Shown: positions 1-8,149 of the stretch, in pieces
Numbering within the stretch: the stretch's first letter is position 1
How the letters are laid out: each line of letters begins with the position of its first letter
Notes under the pieces: generated by a model
The model's input: the letters and a program-made list of their open reading frames with translations, nothing else
Told to the model about the DNA's origin: nothing
The model's database searches: none
Source of the DNA: Candidatus Parvarchaeota archaeon
GTDB lineage: Archaea > Nanobdellota > Nanobdellia > Parvarchaeales > Parvarchaeaceae
Direction: 5' to 3'
NCBI GenBank assembly: GCA_023380615.1
Contig: JAMCRO010000009.1
Span: 1 to 37,736, forward strand
Length of the DNA: 37,736 bases
Made by a program: the position numbers and the translations under genes

Positions 1-210
1 CATCACATGTACAAATTTATTTTTTAGTTAGAAGAATAAAGTATTTTTGAGCTCCATTCCCAATTTTATTCTTCTTAAAAAGTCATTTGTAGCTATCTTT
101 TCAGTATCTACATTTTCTTTTAAAAGTTCATTGTATAATCTAATAGAATATGTGCTGACTCCTCTGCCGTTTTCAGCGAAGGTGTAATTTATAAGATAAA
201 CTTTTTCCAT
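1..210 (-). pseudogene. GT4-type glycosyltransferase N-terminus, interrupted by in-frame stop
   Basis: Reading leftward from the ATG at 208-210, 60 codons resemble the N-terminal Rossmann domain of GT4 glycosyltransferases: a hydrophobic first strand, then a GRGVSTYSIRLYNELL glycine loop and helix. A TAA at 28-30 then stops the frame. The same frame continues after it as LKNKFVHVM up to the window edge. That fits the next strand of the domain, which reads LGKVLHFTQPE in the intact GT4 at 5580-6593. I therefore read this as one gene broken by a nonsense codon, or a sequencing error. It begins 1 nt after the stop of the GT2 gene at 212-1213, so the two probably share a transcript. The rest of the gene lies outside the window. 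Confidence 0.6.
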
Positions 211-211
211 A

Positions 212-1213
212 TTAAATTTTAATAATTTGGTTTATAATTTCTTCCCTCGGTTCGTATTTGTATAAGTTAATTATGTCTTTCATTATTTTGGGATGCTTTA
301 TATTTTCCAATTCTGTCCGTTTAATTATGTCAAGGTAACTTTTGTTGTTTATGTTTATAAAAATTGAATTGAAATAGCGTTTTATGAAGTTATAATATAA
401 TGCTTCAACGTTAAGTTTTTTGTAATTTGATTTTAAAAAATTGTCAGCATCGTAAAACATATCCTTTCGGTCATATTCCTTTGTCTTATATAATTCGCTG
501 TGTCCCTTTAATTTTTTAATAATATTCTCTGGAAATAACAGGTTATACCTAAATATTGGAGGGTATAAAGGTACTACTTGATATAATGCAGGTTCCTTTC
601 TTTTACCTCTATTAACCGTTAAGTTGAATAGTCTGGAATAATACTGACCATGCTTTTTATATCTGTATACTTGTCCTATAACATCTCTAATTACCGTGTG
701 CACACTAACTTCATTTAAAGGTTCAAGGTGCATTCCATCACCCAGACTCTTAAAATAAGAATTTGCTTTAATTAATCTGAATCTCCAGTCATAGTTTAAA
801 ATATACCTCCAACAGAAAAGGTTGTATGGTAATACAAAAACCTTAGTTTGTTGGTATTCTTTTATTAAGTTTCTCAATTTGTTATAACTTTCTTCATGCG
901 CTATTTCATTTGCTTGCAATTCGAATATATAATCTTGTTTCCCCACCCTTTTTTTGGCCGTTTCAATTAAGTTGTTGTAGGCAGCACCTATACTTGCGCC
1001 TTTTTTAAGTTCCGGCCATCTGTATCTATATATGTGTATTCTTTTGTTTTTAGATAGTCTCTCTAATATCTCGTAAGTTCCATCATTAGAGTATCCATCA
1101 GATATATATAATTCATCTCCCCAATTTAAAAAAGAATAAATTGCTTCTAAAAAAGGATAGCCTTGTGAAACTAAATTTTTACTAGCTAAAATTCCAATTA
1201 TCTTTGCTTTCAT
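212..1213 (-). CDS. GT2-type (GT-A fold) glycosyltransferase
   Basis: A 333-residue protein. The N-terminal domain looks like a GT-A nucleotide-sugar glycosyltransferase: a first strand KIIGILASKN, then DELYISDGYSNDGT (residues 33-46), matching the family's D-x-S-x-D-G-T pattern. The usual DxD position appears as ELQANE (about residues 98-103), so metal binding through a classical DxD is not obvious. The C-terminal half is rich in Lys and Tyr and has no clear membrane segment, so the enzyme is probably cytosolic. The donor and acceptor cannot be told. It precedes the broken GT4 by 1 nt and is divergent from the UXS-Ugd-GalU cassette, so a role in surface glycan synthesis is likely. The ATG at 1211-1213 lies about 25 bp from a TATA-like core. 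Confidence 0.72.
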   Translation of the reverse strand: MKAKIIGILASKNLVSQGYPFLEAIYSFLNWGDELYISDGYSNDGTYEILERLSKNKRIHIYRYRWPELKKGASIGAAYNNLIETAKKRVGKQDYIFELQANEIAHEESYNKLRNLIKEYQQTKVFVLPYNLFCWRYILNYDWRFRLIKANSYFKSLGDGMHLEPLNEVSVHTVIRDVIGQVYRYKKHGQYYSRLFNLTVNRGKRKEPALYQVVPLYPPIFRYNLLFPENIIKKLKGHSELYKTKEYDRKDMFYDADNFLKSNYKKLNVEALYYNFIKRYFNSIFININNKSYLDIIKRTELENIKHPKIMKDIINLYKYEPREEIINQIIKI

Positions 1214-1233
1214 ATCTAGTATCTAATTTTAAT

Positions 1234-1244
1234 TATTTATATTA
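1234..1244. promoter_or_regulatory. Shared TATA-like core of a divergent promoter (GT2 / UXS-like)
   Basis: Only 51 bp separate the two ATGs (1213 and 1265). The minus strand reads TATAAATA across 1241-1234 and the plus strand reads TTTATATTA at 1236-1244. The core is centred near 1239, which is about 25-26 bp from each start codon. That is the normal archaeal TATA-to-start-site distance, so both mRNAs would be leaderless. No Shine-Dalgarno sequence fits before either gene. Confidence 0.6.
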
Positions 1245-1264
1245 GTTATACTAAGATAATAGCT

Positions 1265-2197
1265 ATGTCAAAAATCTTGATATCCGGAGGCAATGGCTTT
1301 CTGGGTAGTTATCTTTGCGAGAAAGCATTGAGTAATAATTTTGAAGTTACAGTCGTTGATAACCTGTCTACTTCAAAAGAAAGGCAGGTTCCAAAAGAAG
1401 TAAAGTTTGTGAAAAAACCAATTGAGAAATTTAGTACAAATGAAAGATTTGACTTCGTAGTTCATTTGGCTGCAAGGCCAAGTCCAGAGGATTACATAAA
1501 AAATCCATTAGCCACAATCGATTCAAATGACATAGGTACTAGGAATATGCTGGAGATAGCTAGGAAAAGCAATGGTGTTTTCATGTACACATCGACTTCA
1601 GAAGTATATGGGGATCCAAAGATATTGCCAATACCAGAAACTTACTTCGGTTATGTTAATCCAAATGGCATTAGAAGTTGTTATGATGAAAGCAAGAGAT
1701 TTTCAGAAGCGCTTATAAAGGCTTATGAACGTCAGTATGGTTTGGACGTAAGGATACAAAGGCCGTTTAATGTCTATGGACCCAGGATAAGAGAAGATGG
1801 GTTTTACGGCAGGGTTATCCCCCGATTTATAGACCAGGCTTTGAGAAACGAGCCATTGACTGTGCATGGTGATGGTAAACAGACACGGTCCTTCTTATAT
1901 CAAAGTGACTGGGTTGCCGCTACTTGGAAGTTATTAATGAATGGTAAAGCCAAAGGGGAGGTTTTGAACATAGGAAACTATAAGGAGATAAGTGTGCTGG
2001 AACTGGCTAAGCTTATAATTAAAAAAACCGGCAGCAAATCAAAAATAGTGCACTTGCCTCCGAGAGAAGAGGATCCTAAAAGAAGGGCAGCAGATATTAC
2101 GCAAGCACGTAAGATATTAAATTGGGAGCCAAAAGTTAGTTTAGATGAGGGTTTGGAATCTACAATTAATTGGCTGAAGGAGAAGAAAAACCTATGA
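1265..2197 (+). CDS. UDP-glucuronate decarboxylase-like SDR epimerase
   Basis: A 310-residue extended short-chain dehydrogenase. The NAD-binding loop GGNGFLG is at residues 8-14, with VVDN at 30-33. The catalytic set is TSTSEVYG near 109-116 and Y140-x3-K144. The stretches VNPNG..SCYDESKRFSEAL, RPFNVYGPR and EPLTVHGDGKQTRSF closely resemble UDP-xylose synthase (UXS), which oxidises and decarboxylates UDP-glucuronate to UDP-xylose. A UDP-glucose or UDP-glucuronate 4-epimerase is the main alternative. The gene overlaps the downstream UDP-glucose dehydrogenase by 4 nt (ATGA), which supplies exactly the UXS substrate and favours that reading. It has its own leaderless-type promoter. Confidence 0.75.
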   Translation: MSKILISGGNGFLGSYLCEKALSNNFEVTVVDNLSTSKERQVPKEVKFVKKPIEKFSTNERFDFVVHLAARPSPEDYIKNPLATIDSNDIGTRNMLEIARKSNGVFMYTSTSEVYGDPKILPIPETYFGYVNPNGIRSCYDESKRFSEALIKAYERQYGLDVRIQRPFNVYGPRIREDGFYGRVIPRFIDQALRNEPLTVHGDGKQTRSFLYQSDWVAATWKLLMNGKAKGEVLNIGNYKEISVLELAKLIIKKTGSKSKIVHLPPREEDPKRRAADITQARKILNWEPKVSLDEGLESTINWLKEKKNL

Positions 2198-3411
2198 AAA
2201 TAGGAGTAGTGGGATTAGGTTATATTGGATCAGTTACTTCAGTAGCATTGGCAGAGGCGGGATACGAAGTTGTTGGTATAGACATAGACGAATCAAAGGT
2301 AAAATTACTTTCTGCAGGTGAAACTCCGATATATGAACCTGGTTTGAAAGAAATGCTTGTAAAGAATGCAAAAAAATTAAGGTTTTCAATAGATTACAAT
2401 GAGCTTAAAGACATAAATTACATTTTTGTTATAGTTCCAACCCCAAATAAAGATGGCAAAATCTATTTAAAGTATGTCGAGGATGCGATTGAAAAGATAA
2501 AGCAGATAAACAAAAATGCAGTTGTAATTATTAAAAGCACGGTTTTACCCGGTACAGCCAGTAATTTAATGGCAACAACTGGCATGACAATAATTTCAAA
2601 TCCAGAATTTACAAAGGAAGGCACTGCAATAGAAGACACTTTGAAACCAGACAGGGTCGTAATAGGCGGGAATAATAAAAATGCGATAGAAGAAGTTAAA
2701 AAGATATGGGAATTTACAGGTTCGCCAATCATAGAAACAACAAATGAAAATGCAGAAATGATTAAATATGCAAGTAACTCTTTCTTAGCCGTTAAGGTAT
2801 CTTATATAAATGAAATAGCCAATTTGTGCGAAAAGGTTTCTGGTTGTGATGTTGAGGTTATCGCTAAGGGGATGGGATTAGACAAGAGGATAGCGCCATA
2901 TTTCTTGAAGGCAGGAATAGGTTTTGGAGGATCCTGTTTTCCCAAAGACACGGCAGCATTTATTTCATTTGCTAAAGATTTGAATGAAGATTTATCTATC
3001 ATAGAAAGCGCAGTTAGTGTTAATAGAAGTAGAATATCAAGGATAGTTAATTTATTAGAAGATAAGTTTAATGGTAAAGAGACCATGACAAGAATTGGGG
3101 TATTGGGGCTTGCCTTTAAGGCAAATACAGACGACACTAGAGAGTCACAGTCAATAAAGTTAATAAATAAGCTTCTTAGTATTGGATTTAAAGTAAATGC
3201 TTATGACCCAATAGCTAAAGTTAAACTAGAAAATATCAGTTTATTTAGTAGTGCAAGAGAGTGTATTGAAAACTCAGATGCAATAGTCGTAGCTACAGAA
3301 TGGCCAGAATTTAAGAATTTAGAAATAAAAGGCAAATTTGTTATAGACATGCGCAGGATGTTAAGCTTAAATAATGATTCTAATCTAAAAGTAGTTGGAC
3401 ACTATGGCTAA
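2194..3411 (+). CDS. ugd: UDP-glucose 6-dehydrogenase
   Basis: A 405-residue enzyme that oxidises UDP-glucose twice to UDP-glucuronate using NAD. Visible signatures are the Rossmann loop GLGYIG (residues 7-12), PTPN at the end of the NAD domain, the central helix AEMIKYASNSFLAVKVSYINE, and the catalytic motif GFGGSCFPKD with the thiol nucleophile C248. The C-terminal UDP-binding domain contains LAFKANTDDTRES. I chose the ATG at 2194 rather than an upstream TTG because it overlaps the preceding stop as ATGA, follows a GGAG about 11 nt upstream, and places the first strand right at the N-terminus. UDP-ManNAc dehydrogenase is a sister family, but the adjacent GalU argues for a UDP-glucose substrate. 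Confidence 0.88.
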   Translation: MKIGVVGLGYIGSVTSVALAEAGYEVVGIDIDESKVKLLSAGETPIYEPGLKEMLVKNAKKLRFSIDYNELKDINYIFVIVPTPNKDGKIYLKYVEDAIEKIKQINKNAVVIIKSTVLPGTASNLMATTGMTIISNPEFTKEGTAIEDTLKPDRVVIGGNNKNAIEEVKKIWEFTGSPIIETTNENAEMIKYASNSFLAVKVSYINEIANLCEKVSGCDVEVIAKGMGLDKRIAPYFLKAGIGFGGSCFPKDTAAFISFAKDLNEDLSIIESAVSVNRSRISRIVNLLEDKFNGKETMTRIGVLGLAFKANTDDTRESQSIKLINKLLSIGFKVNAYDPIAKVKLENISLFSSARECIENSDAIVVATEWPEFKNLEIKGKFVIDMRRMLSLNNDSNLKVVGHYG

Positions 3412-4216
3412 AATAAGGAAGGCAGTTATACCCGCAGCTGGTTTAGGTTCTAGGATGTATCCTTTGACAAGGGCACAACCAAAAGAAATGTTGCCAATAC
3501 TAGACAAACCAGTTATACACCATGTTGTAGATGAGATTTTAAGTGCAGGTATAGATCAGATACTTGTAATAGTTGGGAAAGGGAAAGAGTCTATAATAAA
3601 CTACTTTGACTATAATGAACTCGATTCAAAATTTAATGTTACGCCCGATTTTCCAGAGATATTTTTTGTTAGACAGAGGGAACAAAAGGGCTTGGCAGAT
3701 GCAGTAAAGTACGCAAAAAAATTCGTGAATGATGAACCTTTTTTAGTTTTGGCTGGGGACACTATATATCGATCAAATACAGATAAAACAATTGCAAATC
3801 AGCTTCTTGGTATTTTTGATAAAAAACAATCTACGTCTATCTGTTTGGAAGAAGTGCCTATGGAGAAAACTAAATATTACGGTATCGTAAAAGGAGAAAA
3901 AATTGAAAATAACCTATACTCAATAAGGGACATGGTTGAAAAGCCAGATATTTCCGATGCGCCAAGCAACCTTGCAATCACAGCTGCTTATGCGTTACAG
4001 CCTGAGATATTTGATTTTATCGATAAGATAAAGCCCGGTAAAAATAATGAGTACCAATTAACTGATGCCCTTAATTTAATGTGCAAAGAAAAGGATTTAT
4101 TCGGAGTTAAGATAGACGGGAAAAGATATGATATCGGCTCAAAAGAGTTCTGGGTAGAAACATTTATAGAATTTGCTAGAAATGATAGCAGATTCTCTAA
4201 TCTTTTTAAGAATTAA
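3404..4216 (+). CDS. galU: UTP--glucose-1-phosphate uridylyltransferase
   Basis: A 270-residue nucleotidyltransferase. The N-terminal signature AVIPAAGLGSRMYPLTRAQPKEMLPI is the nucleotide-binding loop of the GalU family. LAGDTIY (about residues 114-120) provides the metal-binding Asp, and the stretches MVEKP and KRYDIGSKEFW are also typical. It makes UDP-glucose from UTP and glucose-1-phosphate. The ATG at 3404 overlaps the end of ugd by 8 nt and starts just before the first strand; a TTG three codons earlier is less likely. The gene supplies ugd and so closes a GalU-Ugd-UXS route. It ends 3 bp from the convergent sulfatase-like gene. Confidence 0.86.
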   Translation: MAKIRKAVIPAAGLGSRMYPLTRAQPKEMLPILDKPVIHHVVDEILSAGIDQILVIVGKGKESIINYFDYNELDSKFNVTPDFPEIFFVRQREQKGLADAVKYAKKFVNDEPFLVLAGDTIYRSNTDKTIANQLLGIFDKKQSTSICLEEVPMEKTKYYGIVKGEKIENNLYSIRDMVEKPDISDAPSNLAITAAYALQPEIFDFIDKIKPGKNNEYQLTDALNLMCKEKDLFGVKIDGKRYDIGSKEFWVETFIEFARNDSRFSNLFKN

Positions 4217-4219
4217 TTT

Positions 4220-5548
4220 TTAATTTACATTCGGTATAATGAATTCTTCTTTGCCTTTGAATATCTCCAATTCTTCCAGCAATTCCTTTGCCTTATCTTT
4301 GTTATCTTCAACTTTTAGCTCTTTGTTGCCTTCTAAGAATTCTTCGATTATGCCGTCAGTCCCGTTTACAGTTAGCTTAAATCCGTCTTTGTATACCGCC
4401 TTTCTCAGCTTTTCATAAGTTTTCTTCACGTACTCCTCTCTGTGTTTATACCCACCGGGTAAAACAATAACTGCCCCATAGGCTTCGCTGAAAGTGGTTT
4501 CAGAGTAGACTGAGGAATCATCACCGCCTTCTAAAACCTCTTTTATGAGTTTTGGCAGATAAACCAAGTTTTGATACCCTTTTTTAGCCTCGAATTTTTT
4601 GTTGCCGGGGTATTTTATTATCATCGGTATCCTAATTAGTTCATCATAGAGGTAAGTGCTGTGCAGCATGTAGCCATGCTCATTTATTGCTTGCCCGTGG
4701 TCGGAAGTTATTATTATCATCGTGTTGTCGTATTTTCCCGCCTTTTTCAGCGTTGAAATCAGTTTACCTATCTGCTCATCCAAGTATTCCATCTCAGCAA
4801 TGTATTCCTTTCTTATGTTTTTTATCGAATTCTGGCTCATCGGCTTTATACCGGTAACATTGTCCCATACTTCCTTGGAGTTGTAATTCCTGTAAGGCTC
4901 ATGCACCTCTAAAAAGTTGATAAACCTGAAGAACTTGCTTTCCCAGTTTCCGTTTGAAAGCAGTTTGTTAGTGAGTTCAGCGCCTTTATCCAATGGGAAA
5001 TTTATTACTTCACTGATCAATTTTTCCCGTTTACGTAGTTTAGCGAATTCAAGTATCTTTCCAAATTTTCCCTGTTTTATCAGTTTTAATGCAATTTCTT
5101 TAGGGCTAGCACCTAATCTTCTGGCTTCCTGGAATATAGGGTCTTCCTTGCTTACTGGGAAGGGATCTATCATAAAGAAGTCCTGGAAGCCGATATCAAA
5201 TGCAGTTTGAGTGGAAACCATTGGATTATTGGAAATCCCTAATGTATTGTAACCTTTGTTTGAAAAGTATTCTGCAAGCCTTTCAGCCTTCAAGTCCAAA
5301 TTGAATTTAGTCAGATCCAAGAGCTTATCCTTTTCTGTTTCATGTACTTTGTGTTCGTTTAGATACAGACCAGTGAACAACGAAACATGCGAGGGAAATG
5401 TCCATGGCGAAGGGGCTATGGCATTCTCATAGACAACGGCATCTTCTTTAAGTTTTAACAGATTAGGAGTTTTAGCCTCTCCGCCGTAGATCTGCATTAT
5501 ATCTTTACGCAAACTGTCGCAAACTATCAGCAAAACGTCAGGTTCCAT
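4220..5548 (-). CDS. Alkaline-phosphatase-superfamily (sulfatase-fold) protein with Thr nucleophile
   Basis: A 442-residue protein. The metal site begins with LLIVCDSLRKD (D11). The nucleophile region reads APSPWTFPSHVSLFTG (residues 45-60) and the second metal cluster reads TSDHGQAINEHG. Classical sulfatases carry C/S-x-P-x-R, whose Cys or Ser becomes formylglycine. Here the equivalent residue is most likely T50, as in phospho- or phosphoglycerol transferases and phosphodiesterases of the fold. I therefore do not call it a sulfatase. It has no signal peptide or membrane segment, so it probably acts in the cytosol. It lies 31 nt downstream of a GT4 gene, which suggests a polar substituent added to or removed from a glycan or lipid intermediate. 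Confidence 0.72.
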   Translation of the reverse strand: MEPDVLLIVCDSLRKDIMQIYGGEAKTPNLLKLKEDAVVYENAIAPSPWTFPSHVSLFTGLYLNEHKVHETEKDKLLDLTKFNLDLKAERLAEYFSNKGYNTLGISNNPMVSTQTAFDIGFQDFFMIDPFPVSKEDPIFQEARRLGASPKEIALKLIKQGKFGKILEFAKLRKREKLISEVINFPLDKGAELTNKLLSNGNWESKFFRFINFLEVHEPYRNYNSKEVWDNVTGIKPMSQNSIKNIRKEYIAEMEYLDEQIGKLISTLKKAGKYDNTMIIITSDHGQAINEHGYMLHSTYLYDELIRIPMIIKYPGNKKFEAKKGYQNLVYLPKLIKEVLEGGDDSSVYSETTFSEAYGAVIVLPGGYKHREEYVKKTYEKLRKAVYKDGFKLTVNGTDGIIEEFLEGNKELKVEDNKDKAKELLEELEIFKGKEEFIIPNVN

Positions 5549-5579
5549 TAATACATTAAAGATAATGTAAATTAATTCT

Positions 5580-6593
5580 TTAGCTTAATAGCTTTTTGTA
5601 CTCTTCCACAAGAATTTCACGGCATTTGTTCCATGAGAATTCTTCCTTAACTTTCTTTGCTTTTTCTGCAAAATCTTTTTGCAGTTCCTTGTAGTCCTTT
5701 GTGATTATGTCATCTAGTTTGTCTATTTCAACAGCATATTTCTTGACTTCCTCTGGTATGACTGCATCCTTGTATACGAAAGAGGGTATACCACAGGCTA
5801 TGCATTCCAATAGTGGTAAGCCGAAGCCCTCATATGAAGTGGGGTAGACAAAGTAGTCAAAGCCGTTTATGACTTTTGTAATCTCATCTTCAGGTATTTT
5901 CTCTTTAAAGATTATGCTGCCGAACTTTTCGTATTTTTTCTTCAGCAGGGGGTAATCCTCGTCGTTTCCGAATATTACTAGCTTAAGCTTAGCATTCAAT
6001 GAAGAGGCTATGAAGTCCTCGATAAGCTTATCTACTCTCTTTCTCCTGTTGAATCCTCCAAAGTAGCCAATTATTCCTTCCTTTTTGCTTTCCAAAGGCT
6101 TGAATTTCTCTTCTATGCCTAAGTTATCAACGATAATTTTTCCGGGGTCGGTTTTAAGTATGTTTATCAGTTCGTCCCTGGTTTGAGTGCTATTCACCAT
6201 TATTGTGTCTGCCCTTTCTATTGAGAACTTGAATTGCTTTCTAAATGAAATCCCGCGTGCGCTGCCATACAATCCCTTTACTTTCATCGTGCCGAAAACC
6301 GCAAGGTCATGCACTGTAAGGACAACTTTGCGTTTACTTAATTCCTTAGTTTTAACCATAACTTCAGGCTGCGTGAAATGCAGTACTTTTCCAAGTTTGT
6401 CGACATTCCTTTCAAGTATGTTTTTACGTCGGTAAAGCTTGTTTAAGAACTTGTTAGAAAGCCCTTCATTGCTAAGGCTTTTAGAAAAGTCAACTACGTT
6501 TTTTATCTCCTTTATCTTGGCAATTTCATAATTATATCTAGGTATGCCTCCTTTGCTAGGATCCAAAGTCTCAGCTATGAGCGTTACTTCCAT
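5580..6593 (-). CDS. GT4 family glycosyltransferase
   Basis: A 337-residue GT-B enzyme. The N-terminal domain starts MEVTLIAETLDPSKGGIPRYN, with the GG loop at 15-16. VVLTVHDLAVFG is at 90-101. The C-terminal donor domain has IIGYFGGFNRRKRVDKLI (174-191) and the signature YEGFGLPLLE (254-263) with the E255-x7-E263 pair. GT4 enzymes transfer sugars with retention. Donor and acceptor are unknown, though the neighbouring UDP-sugar genes make a UDP-sugar plausible. At 337 residues it is a little short for the family but complete. It is the first gene of a minus-strand pair with the sulfatase-fold gene. A TTTAAATTT at about 6612-6622 on the opposite strand fits as its TATA box. Confidence 0.8.
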   Translation of the reverse strand: MEVTLIAETLDPSKGGIPRYNYEIAKIKEIKNVVDFSKSLSNEGLSNKFLNKLYRRKNILERNVDKLGKVLHFTQPEVMVKTKELSKRKVVLTVHDLAVFGTMKVKGLYGSARGISFRKQFKFSIERADTIMVNSTQTRDELINILKTDPGKIIVDNLGIEEKFKPLESKKEGIIGYFGGFNRRKRVDKLIEDFIASSLNAKLKLVIFGNDEDYPLLKKKYEKFGSIIFKEKIPEDEITKVINGFDYFVYPTSYEGFGLPLLECIACGIPSFVYKDAVIPEEVKKYAVEIDKLDDIITKDYKELQKDFAEKAKKVKEEFSWNKCREILVEEYKKLLS

Positions 6594-6661
6594 GCTATTT
6601 TAATAGCAAAAGTAAAATTTAAAGTAATAATAAGCAGAAAATTCATATAAAAAAGTGAAAA

Positions 6662-6744
6662 GCTGGGTTGGCTGAGCGGTTAAAGCGCCGGTCTCGAGAA
6701 CCGGTTTCCGAAAGGATGCGTAGGTTCGAATCCTGCACCCAGCG
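6662..6744 (+). tRNA. tRNA-Ser(CGA)
   Basis: A class II tRNA of 83 nt. The acceptor stem is GCTGGGT (6662-6668) with ACCCAGC (6737-6743) and discriminator G6744. The anticodon stem CCGGT/ACCGG encloses the loop CTCGAGA, giving anticodon CGA. A long variable arm follows (about TTCCGAAAGGATGC). The T arm is GTAGG-TTCGAAT-CCTGC. The extra arm, G73 and the anticodon agree on serine. There is no intron and no encoded CCA. A short T-rich tract downstream probably ends transcription. Confidence 0.96.
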
Positions 6745-6879
6745 TTTTTACTATAATCAAAACCCTGTTTGTTATCAACCTTCTATGCAGATATGCATTA
6801 AATTCTTAGTAAAGAAAACTAAACTAACAAGTCAGCGGTGTGGAAAACTTTAAATAATGAATCACTTCTTAGTAATCAA

Positions 6880-7248
6880 ATGGCATACACTGGGAAGGAA
6901 AGTTATCAGGATATGAAGATAAACCTGAAAAGAGAAGAGAAAGGTTCCAATCTAGTAAATTATCTAGAAAAGGCGGCAACAGATCTTAACATGTATACTG
7001 AGACCGAATATCCTGCTGGAAGCATGTGCGGCAACTCTTGCTTGAGAAAAGGAGATTGTGTGCTTATGTCGTTTTTCAGCCCAGTTTCAAAGCTGTTTCA
7101 TCTTTATACAGCAAAGTTCTCTATCATAATAAATAAAAATGAAAATTACAGCTCTTTGAGAGTTACGGATGAACCGCTGGCTTCTTTAAAGAAGGTAAAG
7201 CAGCTTTCACAAAAACTGGAAAGCAAAATGGAAGAACTACTGAAATAA
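6880..7248 (+). CDS. Hypothetical protein with Cys cluster
   Basis: 122 residues from the ATG at 6880; I do not recognise a family. TTTAAATA at 6849-6856 is about 27 bp before this ATG, which favours it over an in-frame start 14 codons upstream. The middle holds the compact cluster SMCGNSCLRKGDCV (Cys spacing C-x3-C-x5-C), which could bind metal but lacks a fourth clear ligand. It is followed by an aromatic and hydrophobic stretch and a C-terminal Lys/Gln/Glu-rich helix that may form a coiled coil. There is no signal peptide or membrane segment. The gene stands alone between tRNA-Ser and a membrane protein that has its own promoter. Confidence 0.6.
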   Translation: MAYTGKESYQDMKINLKREEKGSNLVNYLEKAATDLNMYTETEYPAGSMCGNSCLRKGDCVLMSFFSPVSKLFHLYTAKFSIIINKNENYSSLRVTDEPLASLKKVKQLSQKLESKMEELLK

Positions 7249-7291
7249 TTAAAAGGAAAACTTTTAAATATTACAATTATTTACGTATTGC

Positions 7292-8098
7292 ATGGATTCT
7301 GACGAAAACAAGCAGAATCTTGATTTAAAAAACGAAGAAAATAAAGCAAATCAAGATCCAGAAAAAAAGCAAAGCAGCGAAGAAAGCGAATCAAAAAGCG
7401 TCACTGATTCAAATGCAGATAATAACAGTTCAGCAGAACAAAAGCCCCAAGGTAAAAATTCTTCTAAAATACCTGTAAAAATCATAGTACCAGCAGTTAT
7501 AGTCATAGTGGCCGTAATCATAATTGCAGTTTTTCTCATTCACCCTGCCAGCAAAGCAGCAGCAGTAACTACAGTAAGTTACACTCCAATAAATTACCTT
7601 TCAAATTCAGGTTTAAATTCAGCAATAGGCGGAAACTGGTCCCTGATACTGAATGAAACGGCAAACTCAACGGTAATAAATGAATACGCCGGAACCGGAG
7701 ATTTTCCGCCAGGTACAGTTGCGGCAGAAATTCAGGAGTTCGTTCCTTCCTCCGAGGTTTCACAGCTATCAGCAAATAAATCCGCAAATATATCAGATTT
7801 CGTATCGACCGTTTATTACATGAATTCATCATCGGCTGCTCTTTGTCTTTTCGATGAAATAGAAAGCATTACAGGTTCAGAGTATGCAAATAATTCAAAG
7901 GTAAATTATAATTTAAGTGCCATAGGAACTGCAGGCATGGTTTATATTAACGGAAGGCTAAATTCATCAAATTCGTCTACGGAAAATGCCACAGAACTTT
8001 ATATGATAGACGGCAGCTCGGTGGTAATAGCAACCGCGGCAAATGAGAACATAGGTTACTCGCAGGCTAAAAACATAGTGTCTTATTTATTCTCTTAG
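7292..8098 (+). CDS. Single-pass membrane protein with acidic cytoplasmic tail and secreted domain
   Basis: 268 residues. Residues 1-60 are highly polar and low in complexity (Glu, Lys, Ser, Asn, Gln) and probably disordered. A strong membrane segment follows (about 62-84, PVKIIVPAVIVIVAVIIIAVFLI). The remaining ~180 residues are Ser/Asn-rich with many N-x-S/T sequons and few charges, typical of an extracellular glycosylated archaeal domain. I do not recognise the ectodomain. The charge pattern suggests the N-terminus stays inside. TTTAAATA at about 7263-7270 lies 26 bp before the ATG, so it is probably transcribed alone and leaderless. Confidence 0.68.
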   Translation: MDSDENKQNLDLKNEENKANQDPEKKQSSEESESKSVTDSNADNNSSAEQKPQGKNSSKIPVKIIVPAVIVIVAVIIIAVFLIHPASKAAAVTTVSYTPINYLSNSGLNSAIGGNWSLILNETANSTVINEYAGTGDFPPGTVAAEIQEFVPSSEVSQLSANKSANISDFVSTVYYMNSSSAALCLFDEIESITGSEYANNSKVNYNLSAIGTAGMVYINGRLNSSNSSTENATELYMIDGSSVVIATAANENIGYSQAKNIVSYLFS

Positions 8099-8149
8099 TT
8101 TTTATCCAGTGGCATAAAAAGATTAATTCCAGTGTTTTTTACTTATAGT

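Noticed and set aside
2170-2193. Longer ugd start at TTG
   Set aside because: The ATG at 2194 forms an ATGA overlap, has a GGAG upstream and places the NAD-binding strand at the N-terminus.
4220-5548. Calling the gene an arylsulfatase
   Set aside because: The C/S-x-P-x-R formylglycine site is absent.
6668-6853. 61-codon ORF across tRNA-Ser
   Set aside because: It overlaps the whole tRNA and has no promoter or protein-like composition.
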